A stretch of DNA of 16,690 nt from H2-BAC3 sp045863035 (GCA_045863035.1 BTUV01000065.1:1-16690); one strand, 5' to 3'. Counted from the stretch's first letter, positions 9,985 through 16,592 are shown. Program-made: numbers and translations. Notes: generated from the sequence alone by a model not told the origin.

Positions 9985-11367
9985 ATGAAGAACGTCTCGC
10001 TGCTGATAGTTGATGATGAGCTTTCATTTCTCCGATCTCTCAGGCGTCTGCTGTGGGAGCAGGGCTATGAGGATGTAACCATTGAGCAGAATCCGGAAGC
10101 GGTTCTTCCATTTTTGGCTGAGCGTACGTTTGATTTAATAATTCTTGACGTCAATATGCCGGGTATAGACGGGCTGACACTGCTTGAGAGAATTGTTCAG
10201 CACAGTCCGCAGATTCCGGTCATTATGCTTACGGCCATAGAAAATGTAAAGACGGCATTTAACGCGATCAAAACAGGGGCGTATGACTATATCATCAAGC
10301 CGCCTGACCTTGACCGTCTGTTTATTACCATGCAGCGCGCGCTTGAAAAATCACTGCTGCAGAAGGAACGTGACTGGCTCAGAAGTGAAACCTATAAGTC
10401 TGAAAAGGAAACGGTTGACACAGATTTTTCGGACATCATAACCGGCGCACCGCAGATGAAGCGGGTTTTTCAGCTTATTAAAATTTTTGCGCCAACAAAC
10501 GAAACAATACTTATAACCGGTGAGACCGGTACGGGTAAGGATGTGATCGCGCGGAAGATACATGATCTTTCCCCCAGAGCCCGGCAGCCGTTTGTCCCGG
10601 TTAATCTTGCTTCAATTTCGCCATCATTGTTTGAGTCTGAGTTATTCGGACATGAGAAGGGCTCTTTTACCGGCGCGCACGGAGAGAAAACAGGATTTTT
10701 TGAATCAGCAAATAACGGCACACTCTTTCTTGATGAAATAGGTGAACTGCCTAAGGATTTACAGGGCAAGCTGCTGCGGGTGATACAGTATAATGAGATA
10801 TATCGCATTGGCAGCACCCGGCCGATTAAACTGAATACGCGCATCATCGCCGCTACCAATAAGGAGCTGCTGAGCGAGGTGCAGAAGAATGGTTTCCGCG
10901 CCGACCTGTATTACCGCCTCAATCGCGGATATATACACCTTCCTCCACTCCGGGAGCGGGGGGATGATCCGGTTCTGCTTGCCAGGCATTTTCTTTCTGT
11001 AGGAGAGCGTATATATAATAAAACACTGAGGGGATTCACCCCCGAAGCGCTGGCCAAGCTGCAGAATTACTCCTTCCCCGGTAACATCCGCGAGCTTGAA
11101 AATGTGGTGCTCAACGCGGCAGCGCAGGCCTCAGCAGGCGGTCAGGTTTCCGAGTTAATGATTCCCGCGGCAGAGAGGCATGATACAGCGCCGCACGGTG
11201 AGCCATTCAGCAGATTTTTATCTCTTGAAGAAGCGATGAATCAGTATATAGAGCAGGTGCTTGAGGCCTTCGGGGGTAATCAGCAGAAAGCAGCATTCGT
11301 CCTTGGTGTCAGCGAAAGGACGTTGCAGCGCAGAATAAAAAAAACCAGGGAGGAACGGGGGAAGTAG
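9985..11367 (+). CDS. NtrC-family sigma-54-dependent response regulator (REC-AAA-Fis HTH)
   Basis: This 460-residue protein has the full three-domain layout. The receiver domain (about 1-120) has acidic Asp10/Asp11, phosphoacceptor Asp55, Thr83 and Lys105. The AAA+ sigma-54 interaction domain (about 150-380) has Walker A GETGTGKD (179-186), the sigma-54-contacting loop GSFTGA (226-231), Walker B GTLFLDE (245-251), the PPLRERGDD arginine-finger region and sensor II GNIRELEN. The C-terminal Fis-type helix-turn-helix (about 415-455) has QKAAFVLGVSERTLQRRI. Such proteins, when phosphorylated by a histidine kinase, remodel sigma-54 polymerase to open -24/-12 promoters. No kinase lies in the window, so it is an orphan here. 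The usual 'NC' of the strand before ESELFGH reads Asn207-Leu208, a small deviation. It follows the lipoprotein by 39 nt. I saw no convincing -24/-12 promoter (TGGC-N8-TTGC) in the window, so targets probably lie elsewhere. Confidence 0.95.
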   Translation: MKNVSLLIVDDELSFLRSLRRLLWEQGYEDVTIEQNPEAVLPFLAERTFDLIILDVNMPGIDGLTLLERIVQHSPQIPVIMLTAIENVKTAFNAIKTGAYDYIIKPPDLDRLFITMQRALEKSLLQKERDWLRSETYKSEKETVDTDFSDIITGAPQMKRVFQLIKIFAPTNETILITGETGTGKDVIARKIHDLSPRARQPFVPVNLASISPSLFESELFGHEKGSFTGAHGEKTGFFESANNGTLFLDEIGELPKDLQGKLLRVIQYNEIYRIGSTRPIKLNTRIIAATNKELLSEVQKNGFRADLYYRLNRGYIHLPPLRERGDDPVLLARHFLSVGERIYNKTLRGFTPEALAKLQNYSFPGNIRELENVVLNAAAQASAGGQVSELMIPAAERHDTAPHGEPFSRFLSLEEAMNQYIEQVLEAFGGNQQKAAFVLGVSERTLQRRIKKTREERGK

Positions 11368-11373
11368 CAGATG

Positions 11374-11413
11374 TTCTGCTTTAAGAAAAGCATAAGAATT
11401 TTTTAAGGCAGAA
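11374..11413 (+). terminator. Stem-loop after the response regulator, probable terminator
   Basis: Arms 11374-11388 and 11399-11413 pair over 15 positions, including two G-U pairs, around a 10-nt loop. It starts 7 nt after the stop codon. The stem is AT-rich and is followed by gcggtttcttttg rather than a clean T run, so it may terminate weakly or protect the 3' end. Confidence 0.45.
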
Positions 11414-11452
11414 GCGGTTTCTTTTGTAGTTACGAGGGCATGGTTGGTAAAA

Positions 11453-11489
11453 ACCGTCTGATGGTGTAAGTTATTATAGTATCAGCGGT
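11453..11489. promoter_or_regulatory. Imperfect inverted repeat flanking an AT-rich core
   Basis: accgtctgat (11453-11462) pairs with atcagcggt (11481-11489): nine pairs with a single bulged T. The 18-nt centre contains ttattatagtat, which resembles a -10 element. It could be an operator around a promoter for the small ORF at 11533, or an RNA hairpin. No regulator is identified. Confidence 0.3.
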
Positions 11490-11532
11490 GGTTTTAATAA
11501 AAAAAAACTCCAACTGATCAGGAAGGTAACCG

Positions 11533-11679
11533 ATGTTACAATGTCTTTTTGCTTCAATAGTTTCTATAATTGCAATAAAGCGATATAGACTGCTTCGTCT
11601 GCTTCGTTATACATTTATGATTAACCGGCTCGAAAACCATAAAAAAAGAGAAGTACATCTTAGAAAAAGAAAATTTTAG
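11533..11679 (+). CDS. Possible small basic protein, 48 residues
   Basis: ATG at 11533 is preceded by AGGAAGG (11519-11525) with a spacing of about 7 nt, the strongest Shine-Dalgarno sequence in the window. The product starts with a hydrophobic segment (LFASIVSIIAI, residues 5-15), then an arginine-rich amphipathic stretch (KRYRLLRLLRY), and ends in a very basic tail (HKKREVHLRKRKF). It lies alone in the 354-nt space between the response regulator and the methyltransferase, and its stop is 3 nt before the second heptamer array begins. I do not recognise it. It could be a small membrane-active or nucleic-acid-binding peptide, or a chance frame in AT-rich DNA. Nothing about its composition proves coding. 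Confidence 0.35.
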   Translation: MLQCLFASIVSIIAIKRYRLLRLLRYTFMINRLENHKKREVHLRKRKF

Positions 11680-11682
11680 TAA

Positions 11683-11717
11683 TTCATAATTCATACTTCA
11701 TACTTCATAATTCTACA
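11683..11717. repeat. Heptanucleotide array, TTCATAA/TTCATAC type, five units
   Basis: Units ttcataa, ttcatac, ttcatac, ttcataa and ttctaca run without interruption and end 4 nt before the methyltransferase ATG. The array replaces any Shine-Dalgarno sequence for that gene. It is the same repeat family as 9051-9116. Confidence 0.8.
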
Positions 11718-11721
11718 ACCC

Positions 11722-12318
11722 ATGTCTGATTTTTGGAACGAAAGATACTCAGGTAAAGAATACGTTTACGGTACTGAGCCGAATGAGTTTTTTAGAGAGC
11801 GGTTAGATTTGCTTAAACCGGGTACTATTCTTCTCCCCGGTGAGGGGGAGGGGCGCAATGCGCTTTATGCACTTAAAAATGGATGGATACCTGAGGCGTT
11901 TGACTGGAGCGCTACCGCGAAAGAAAAAGCACTGAAGTTAGCAGCGGAAAACAGATTTGATTTTCTCTATAACACGGTCACTTTTGACGGCTTTAGTGTG
12001 AAACCTGAGTATTATGACGCTGCCGCGTTGATATATATACACCTCCCCGAACTGGAAAGAACAATGCTTCATCAGAAGGTAATTGCATCGCTTAAACCGG
12101 GCGGAGTGCTAATCCTTGAGGCATACTCAAAAGAGCAGCTTGGTAAAAAATCAGGAGGCCCGCGGGATGCAGAACTGCTTTACTCTATGGCTGAGCTGGT
12201 TGAAGATTTTATTGATCTGAATTTCGAATTGCTCACCGCTGTTACCATTGAGCTGCATGAAGGTGAGTTTCATAGCGGGGAGGCCTCGGTGGTGCGTTTT
12301 TGCGGAGTGAAGCACTGA
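11722..12318 (+). CDS. TehB-like class I SAM-dependent methyltransferase
   Basis: This 198-residue cytoplasmic methyltransferase has a Rossmann-fold core. It opens with FWNERYSGKEYVYGTEPNEFF, the lead typical of TehB/UbiE-like small methyltransferases. Motif I is ILLPGEGEGRNALYA (36-50), where most relatives have DLGCGEGRNA; the 'LLP(G/A)EGEGRN' form is a known variant. Asp62 in FDWS is the likely ribose-binding acid at the end of strand beta-2. YYDAAALIYIHLP (about 97-109) is the motif II/post-II strand, and LKPGGVLILEAYS (about 124-136) is the motif III region. The substrate is unknown; tellurite-type detoxification is only a family association. There is no SD, and the heptamer array abuts the start. 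The stop codon overlaps the likely start of the glycosyltransferase (CTGA), pointing to translational coupling at the head of a five-gene operon. Confidence 0.85.
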   Translation: MSDFWNERYSGKEYVYGTEPNEFFRERLDLLKPGTILLPGEGEGRNALYALKNGWIPEAFDWSATAKEKALKLAAENRFDFLYNTVTFDGFSVKPEYYDAAALIYIHLPELERTMLHQKVIASLKPGGVLILEAYSKEQLGKKSGGPRDAELLYSMAELVEDFIDLNFELLTAVTIELHEGEFHSGEASVVRFCGVKH

Positions 12319-13589
12319 AAAAAGTTCTTTTTGTATCGTATTACTGGCCTCCTTCGGGTAAGGCCTCGCTTCATCTTCCGCTGCAATTAATAAAACATCT
12401 CCCCTCATTCGGGTGGCAGCCGGTGGTGCTTACGGTTAAGGAAGATGGATTTTCTGAAAGGGATGAATCTCTGCTCCGCCAGACAGATCCGTCACTGCCG
12501 GTTTATCGTACCGATGTTCTTGAACCGTTTGATATATACCGCACCTTTACCGGAAAGAAAAAAGGGGAGCGGCTTGTTGCCTCTGAAACAATTTCAAAAG
12601 AGAACCGCTCGCTAACGCACCGCATTTCGGTCTGGATACGGATGAATTTTTTTGTCCCCGATGCGCGTGTCGGCTGGTATCCTTATGCAAAAAAAGAAAT
12701 AAATAAAATTATCAGCGAACACGATATACGGGCTATTGTTGTTGTTGCGCCCCCCCACTCCTCTCATCTTGCTCCCTGGCGGATTTCCATCGAGAAGGGA
12801 ATTCCATTTATTCCGCTTTTTATTGACCCCTGGGTTGATATCGTCTATTATCGCGGAATGAAACGAAGCGCGCTTACCCTGATGCTGGATAATTATCTTG
12901 AGAAAAAAGTGCTGCAGGAATCTGCTACTTCGGTTTTTGTTACTGCCTCGATGCAAGAAGAATATATACGGAAATATCCTTCTGTTGCGTCAAAAAGTTC
13001 AGTGCTTTACTGGGGTTATAACGAAGAAAACTTTGCCGAGCTAAAGCCCTTCACAAGCGGCAGTGCCGGGGCTGTTACGGTTCTTCACTCAGGTAATATA
13101 TTCGATTTTCAGAACATACCCCTTTTCTGGGCGTATATACAAAAAGAAATAGCTGCAGGGGCTGATATACGTCTGCGCTTTACCGGAAGTGTTTCCCCCG
13201 GCATACGCACCGCAATCAGCGAACACGGGCTTGACGCTGTAACGGAATATACCGGCTTTCTTCCATACGCCGATGTGATTACTGAAATGAGCAGAGCCGA
13301 CTTTCTGCTGGTCTGCGTTACTGAAAAGCGTCACCTGCCGGGAAAACTCTTTGAATATATACGCTGCGGGAGGCCGGTTATCGCGTTTGGTGATGACAAT
13401 GCCGAGGTTGAAGCCATCCTCAGTGAAACCGGCGCCGGAAAACTCTTCGGATATACAGAGACCGGGCGCAATTATTTTGACGAGGTTAAGGGAATGACAC
13501 CGGATTTAGAAAAAGTTAAAAAATATGACCGCAAACAGGCAGCCGGGCAGTTAAGCGATATACTCAAAAAAGTAATTAGCAGTCAGTAA
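12315..13589 (+). CDS. GT4-type (GT-B fold) glycosyltransferase
   Basis: This is a putative cytoplasmic or peripheral-membrane glycosyltransferase of about 424 residues. The N-terminal half begins KKVLFVSYYWPPSGK, the nucleotide-sugar transferase opening seen in Bacteroidota as 'YYWPPSGG', with Lys replacing the second Gly. The C-terminal half has a strand 'VTVLHSGNIFDFQN' (donor-binding domain start), TEYTGFLPYADV, and the donor-site motif LPGKLFEYIRCGRPVIAF (about 341-358), with Glu347 the conserved E of the EX7E-type region. I favour CTG at 12315: it gives the family-like N terminus, forms a CTGA overlap with the methyltransferase stop, and has ggag 7 nt upstream. The first standard start is TTG at 12300, adding five residues. 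It ends 13 nt before the ABC ATPase start. It probably acts on a cell-surface polysaccharide or glycolipid, but the substrate is not deducible. Confidence 0.88.
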   Translation: MKKVLFVSYYWPPSGKASLHLPLQLIKHLPSFGWQPVVLTVKEDGFSERDESLLRQTDPSLPVYRTDVLEPFDIYRTFTGKKKGERLVASETISKENRSLTHRISVWIRMNFFVPDARVGWYPYAKKEINKIISEHDIRAIVVVAPPHSSHLAPWRISIEKGIPFIPLFIDPWVDIVYYRGMKRSALTLMLDNYLEKKVLQESATSVFVTASMQEEYIRKYPSVASKSSVLYWGYNEENFAELKPFTSGSAGAVTVLHSGNIFDFQNIPLFWAYIQKEIAAGADIRLRFTGSVSPGIRTAISEHGLDAVTEYTGFLPYADVITEMSRADFLLVCVTEKRHLPGKLFEYIRCGRPVIAFGDDNAEVEAILSETGAGKLFGYTETGRNYFDEVKGMTPDLEKVKKYDRKQAAGQLSDILKKVISSQ

Positions 13590-13602
13590 TTAGTGGTGTG
13601 TT

Positions 13603-14454
13603 TTGTTAACTGTAGAAAATCTTCATTTTACTTATCCGGCTTCAGCGGATGAAACGCTAAAGGGAAATTCGTTTTCAATTTCTCAGGGGGAGGTATTCGG
13701 ATTTCTTGGTCCGAGCGGAAGCGGAAAGAGCACCACACAAAAAATTCTTTACCGGCTTCTGGCGGGGTACTCCGGGGATATTACTTTTTTGCAAAAACCG
13801 CTTAACAAATGGGGGCGTGAGTTCTATGAATATATCGGGGTTTCATTTGAGTTGCCGAACCACTATCTCAAGCTGACCGCAGAAGAAAATCTACGCTTCA
13901 TCGCATCATTTTATACTCACGGTAATCCTGATTATGATAAACTGTTTGCTCTGGTTGATCTTCAGGATGACCGCCACAAACCGGTTTCCGATTATTCCAA
14001 AGGGATGAAGATGCGCCTGAATTTTATCCGTTCCCTGCTTCATAATCCTGATATGCTTTTTCTTGATGAGCCGACTTCCGGGCTTGATCCGATCAGTGCC
14101 GGCAGAATAAAGCAACACATCAGACAACTGAAGGACGAGGGCAAAACAATATTCATTACTACTCATAATATGTTCGACGCAGATCAGCTATGCGACCGGG
14201 TGGCTCTTTTGCACCGGGGCAGAATTGTAACTATAGACAAACCCTCCAACCTGAAGATTCAGCACGGTCAGAAAAAAGTGGAAGTAACCACAGAAGAACA
14301 TCCGGCGAATCCTTATATATACCCTTTAGAAGGCATTGGGAGCAACCGTGAGTTTCTTGAACTGCTGCGGGAGAATAAAGTTCGCACCATACACTCACAG
14401 GAAGCAACTCTTGAAGAAGTATTCATTAAACTAACCGGCGATACTCTTTTGTGA
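13603..14454 (+). CDS. ABC exporter ATPase, Rv2688c (fluoroquinolone-export)-like
   Basis: This 283-residue nucleotide-binding subunit starts at TTG 13603, the only standard start in frame before the conserved N terminus LTVENLHFTYP. Walker A is GPSGSGKST (36-44), Walker B is DMLFLDEP (150-157), the D-loop is SGLD (159-162) and the H-loop is His188. The signature is YSKGM (131-135) instead of LSGGQ. The Q-loop position in GVSFELPNHYLKLTA holds Glu83. Both departures, and the FELPN..LKLTA.ENL segment, recall ATPases annotated as fluoroquinolone export (Rv2688c type). The C-terminal part (about 220-283) includes the 'EATLEEVFIKLTG' ending usual for ABC-2-type exporter ATPases. It overlaps the next gene by 4 nt (GTGA). 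It powers the two membrane subunits downstream; the substrate is unproven. Confidence 0.92.
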   Translation: MLTVENLHFTYPASADETLKGNSFSISQGEVFGFLGPSGSGKSTTQKILYRLLAGYSGDITFLQKPLNKWGREFYEYIGVSFELPNHYLKLTAEENLRFIASFYTHGNPDYDKLFALVDLQDDRHKPVSDYSKGMKMRLNFIRSLLHNPDMLFLDEPTSGLDPISAGRIKQHIRQLKDEGKTIFITTHNMFDADQLCDRVALLHRGRIVTIDKPSNLKIQHGQKKVEVTTEEHPANPYIYPLEGIGSNREFLELLRENKVRTIHSQEATLEEVFIKLTGDTLL

Positions 14455-15143
14455 AGCCGCTCATCTCATTTTTACTTATGGATATACGGCTGCTTCACCG
14501 TAACCGGCTTTTCTACGTGGGTTTTATAGCCGCACTGTTATATATAGGAGTGTTCTTTCTGTTAAGCGGGAGCAGGGATGATTTTAACTGGCTTCTGGTG
14601 ATACTGCTATTTAACGATCCTCTGGTGACCGGATATTTGTTTACCGGAGTGTTGTGGCTGTATGATAACAGTCAGAATACGATGAGTGTAATAAGAGTGC
14701 TTCCGGTACGCCCTGAGATGTATTACCTCTCCAAGATAATTGTGCTTTCGATTTACGCTCTGCTGCTTTCTCTGGTAATGATTATCGCTATGCACGGACT
14801 TCGCTTTAATGTGTTGCATCTTTCCGCGGGTGTGCTTATCAGTGCGTTCATGCTGTCTTCGTGGGGTTTTCTGATAGTATCCTCCGCGGGCAGCTTTAAT
14901 CTGTTTCTTATGTATTCAGTCCCGCTATTTATTATAACCGCAATACCATTTTTACAGTTTGCCGGTATCGGAAATGATTATATATATGCCTGTATTCCTG
15001 TCTGGGGCGGAATCGGGGTGGTGCGCGCGTCATTGGAGGGGGTTCCTCTGCTTCAACTGGTTATATATTACATTCACGGGGCTGCCTGCTCTGCCGCCTC
15101 CTGGTATTTACTGGTCAGAAAGCCGGAAGTGATACAGCCGTGA
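14451..15143 (+). CDS. ABC-2-type permease, first subunit
   Basis: This 230-residue integral membrane protein has about six predicted transmembrane segments: near 20-39, 46-68, 93-115, 121-145, 150-172 and 200-222. A cytoplasmic amphipathic segment NTMSVIRVLPVRPEMYYLSK (about 76-95) matches the ABC-2 coupling region, and an equivalent I-x-V/I-L-P-V motif occurs in the next gene. The GTG start at 14451 sits inside the ATPase stop (GTGA), so translation is probably coupled. No clear SD is seen. It forms the transmembrane half of an exporter with the following gene. Confidence 0.85.
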   Translation: MKPLISFLLMDIRLLHRNRLFYVGFIAALLYIGVFFLLSGSRDDFNWLLVILLFNDPLVTGYLFTGVLWLYDNSQNTMSVIRVLPVRPEMYYLSKIIVLSIYALLLSLVMIIAMHGLRFNVLHLSAGVLISAFMLSSWGFLIVSSAGSFNLFLMYSVPLFIITAIPFLQFAGIGNDYIYACIPVWGGIGVVRASLEGVPLLQLVIYYIHGAACSAASWYLLVRKPEVIQP

Positions 15144-15847
15144 AAAATATCTTTACCGTCAACAGTTATGATTTCCGTAATACCTTCCGCGAGCCGGTCT
15201 TCAGAGTTATTTTATTCTTCCCTCTGATTGCCTTCTCCGTGATAAAGTGGGGTTATCCTTTCATATCTGGTCGGTTTGATCTGGGTGAGGAGTACAACGC
15301 TCTTGTGGTAATGTGGGGATCTCTTCAGTCAGGGATAATGTTTGGTTTTATCTATGGTTTTTTAATGCTTGAGGAAAAAGAAGAGAATTTATTTGCAGTT
15401 CTTAAAATTCTTCCGGTAAGTCTTCGGGCAGTAATAACAGGACGGCTGTTGAGCGGAATAACGGTATCTGCATCGGTCAGCTTTCTCATGATACACTACG
15501 GCGGACTGATAAAAGTAGAATTACTTACTGCTTTGCTTCTTGCGGTTCAGTTCAGCTTGTCGGCGCCTCTGATAGCGGTGATACTTGCGGTATTCTCACG
15601 GAACCGGATTGAGGGCATGGCCGTGATGAAAATAGTAAACATGCTCCTGATTGCTCCGGGTCTTATATATCTCTTTCCGTCTGATCTGCTTCATATATCC
15701 GCGTTGGTTCCCACGTACTGGATGTTTCGCGCGATTGAGACAGCCGGGACGGAAAGCTTTCCACTGTATTTTTTAGCTGGTTATCTTTATCCCTCAATAG
15801 TAATCTGGCTGCTTTCCCTGGCACTGCAAAAAAAGATTGGAAACTAA
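15140..15847 (+). CDS. ABC-2-type permease, second subunit
   Basis: This 235-residue membrane protein has about six predicted transmembrane segments: near 22-43, 52-77, 95-118, 123-152, 160-180 and 205-230. The cytoplasmic segment MLEEKEENLFAVLKILPVS (about 76-94) corresponds to the E-rich coupling region of ABC-2 permeases. The GTG start at 15140 overlaps the previous stop (GTGA), and ggaag lies about 10 nt upstream. It is the last gene of the operon. Three adjacent genes (ATPase plus two different permeases) match the Rv2688c-2687c-2686c layout. It is not a polysaccharide exporter by sequence style, although a glycosyltransferase lies in the operon. Confidence 0.85.
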   Translation: MKNIFTVNSYDFRNTFREPVFRVILFFPLIAFSVIKWGYPFISGRFDLGEEYNALVVMWGSLQSGIMFGFIYGFLMLEEKEENLFAVLKILPVSLRAVITGRLLSGITVSASVSFLMIHYGGLIKVELLTALLLAVQFSLSAPLIAVILAVFSRNRIEGMAVMKIVNMLLIAPGLIYLFPSDLLHISALVPTYWMFRAIETAGTESFPLYFLAGYLYPSIVIWLLSLALQKKIGN

Positions 15848-15943
15848 AAATGAGTATGCCTTCGCTATTGGTGTGCATTTCTTTTGGGGGTCAGAATCTG
15901 TCATTACCGGAAAATTCTTTTTCTCAGAGTTATATTGATTGAC

Positions 15944-16140
15944 CGTCTCAAAAACGGGCTGCCGGTTTGGGCGTAACTGATTTAACTGACAAAACCCGGC
16001 GGTTTATGCTTTACGTTTGAGCGTTTACCGCTCATAAAAGCGCTTTTGCCCTTATTTTACAGGGTTATTCAGCGGTCCGGGTGCCGGGGATTCCTGATGG
16101 TTCCGCCCATTGCGTCCAAACCGCAGGGCGTAAAGCACCA
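15944..16140 (+). ncRNA. Candidate structured RNA (long stem with central bubble; 6S-like outline)
   Basis: 15959-15976 pairs with 16110-16126 over 17 base pairs with one bulge and two G-U pairs. Inside, cccggc (15995-16000) pairs with gccggg (16083-16088), leaving an internal bubble of about 18 and 21 nt. The apical part holds a 6-bp hairpin tgagcg-tttac-cgctca (16018-16034) and a 4-bp hairpin at 16049-16064. A TATATT at 15931-15936 could be a -10 element for a start near 15944. The block is GC-richer than its flanks. The stem-bubble-stem outline and size resemble 6S RNA, but no primary-sequence match is claimed. It could instead be a mobile palindromic repeat or a 5' leader of the HU gene. 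Strand is assumed from flanking genes. Confidence 0.35.
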
Positions 16141-16193
16141 TTAAATAAGGGTGAAATGATGTAAAATATTTTTGTGACATGATATAAATCTTT

Positions 16194-16222
16194 TTTGTTT
16201 TGTTAAATAATTAGTATGTTTC
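16194..16222 (+). promoter_or_regulatory. Possible Bacteroidota-type promoter of the HU gene
   Basis: TTTG at 16194-16197 and TATGTTTC at 16215-16222 resemble the Bacteroidota -33 (TTTG) and -7 (TAnnTTTG) elements. The spacing of 17 nt is slightly shorter than the usual 19-21. The start codon of the HU gene lies 35 nt downstream. The surrounding sequence is AT-rich, so chance matches are likely. Confidence 0.3.
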
Positions 16223-16256
16223 AGTCACACTTATAAACATAATTGGAGAGTTCCAA

Positions 16257-16544
16257 ATGGCAAAAGCAAAACCAATGACAAAGTCAGAACTGCTGACAAA
16301 TCTGGCCGCAAAAACAGGCCTTACCAAAAAAGATTGTGCAGGATTCATTGACACACTCGTTCAAATGGCATACAAAGAAGCCAAGAAAAGCTTCGTCTTT
16401 CCAGGGCTCGGCAAATTAGTTGTCGTGCAGAGAAAGAAAAGAAAAGGAAGAAATCCTGCAACCGGTGAGACCATCACAATTCCGGCAAAAAAAGTTCTGA
16501 AGTTCAGAATTGCTAAAGCCGCAAAAGATGCAATCTTAGGTTAA
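16257..16544 (+). CDS. HU/IHF-family DNA-binding nucleoid protein
   Basis: This 95-residue basic protein matches the length of HU. It has the helical dimerisation half (TKSELLTNLAAKTGLTKKD, residues 8-26), the F-x-F-PGLGKL turn (46-54), and the DNA-minor-groove beta-arm tip GRNPATGE (64-71) with the intercalating Pro67. The C-terminal helix is FRIAKAAKDAI. It binds and bends DNA as a dimer to organise the nucleoid. ATG 16257 has ggagag 6 nt upstream. It is preceded by a long non-coding leader and followed within 9 nt by an intrinsic terminator, so it is probably a single-gene unit. It could be a paralog rather than the main HU; the sequence does not tell. Confidence 0.95.
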   Translation: MAKAKPMTKSELLTNLAAKTGLTKKDCAGFIDTLVQMAYKEAKKSFVFPGLGKLVVVQRKKRKGRNPATGETITIPAKKVLKFRIAKAAKDAILG

Positions 16545-16552
16545 TTGTTTTT

Positions 16553-16592
16553 AAAGCCCATGACCCGGTGTCGTGGGCTTTTTCTTTTTTTT
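16553..16592 (+). terminator. Intrinsic (rho-independent) terminator of the HU gene
   Basis: aagcccatgac (16554-16564) pairs with gtcgtgggctt (16570-16580): 11 pairs including one G-U, loop ccggt. A T-rich tract follows (tttctttttttt, 16581-16592). It begins 8 nt after the stop codon. Confidence 0.93.

Noticed and set aside
10470..10859. Antisense open frame of 129 codons on the minus strand
   Set aside because: It is opposite the AAA+ core of the response regulator, where the sense frame has all catalytic motifs.
11722..15847. Wzm/Wzt-type polysaccharide export locus, suggested by the glycosyltransferase next to an ABC transporter
   Set aside because: There are two different permeases and an ATPase with Rv2688c-like features, no Wzt C-terminal glycan-binding domain, and only one glycosyltransferase.
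15850..15942. 30-codon ATG frame just after the second permease
   Set aside because: It has no convincing ribosome-binding site, no recognisable composition, and its end runs into the candidate RNA promoter region.
9946..16256. Sigma-54 (-24/-12) promoter for the NtrC-type regulator
   Set aside because: Reading the intergenic regions by eye gave no TGGC-N8-TTGC match with correct spacing.
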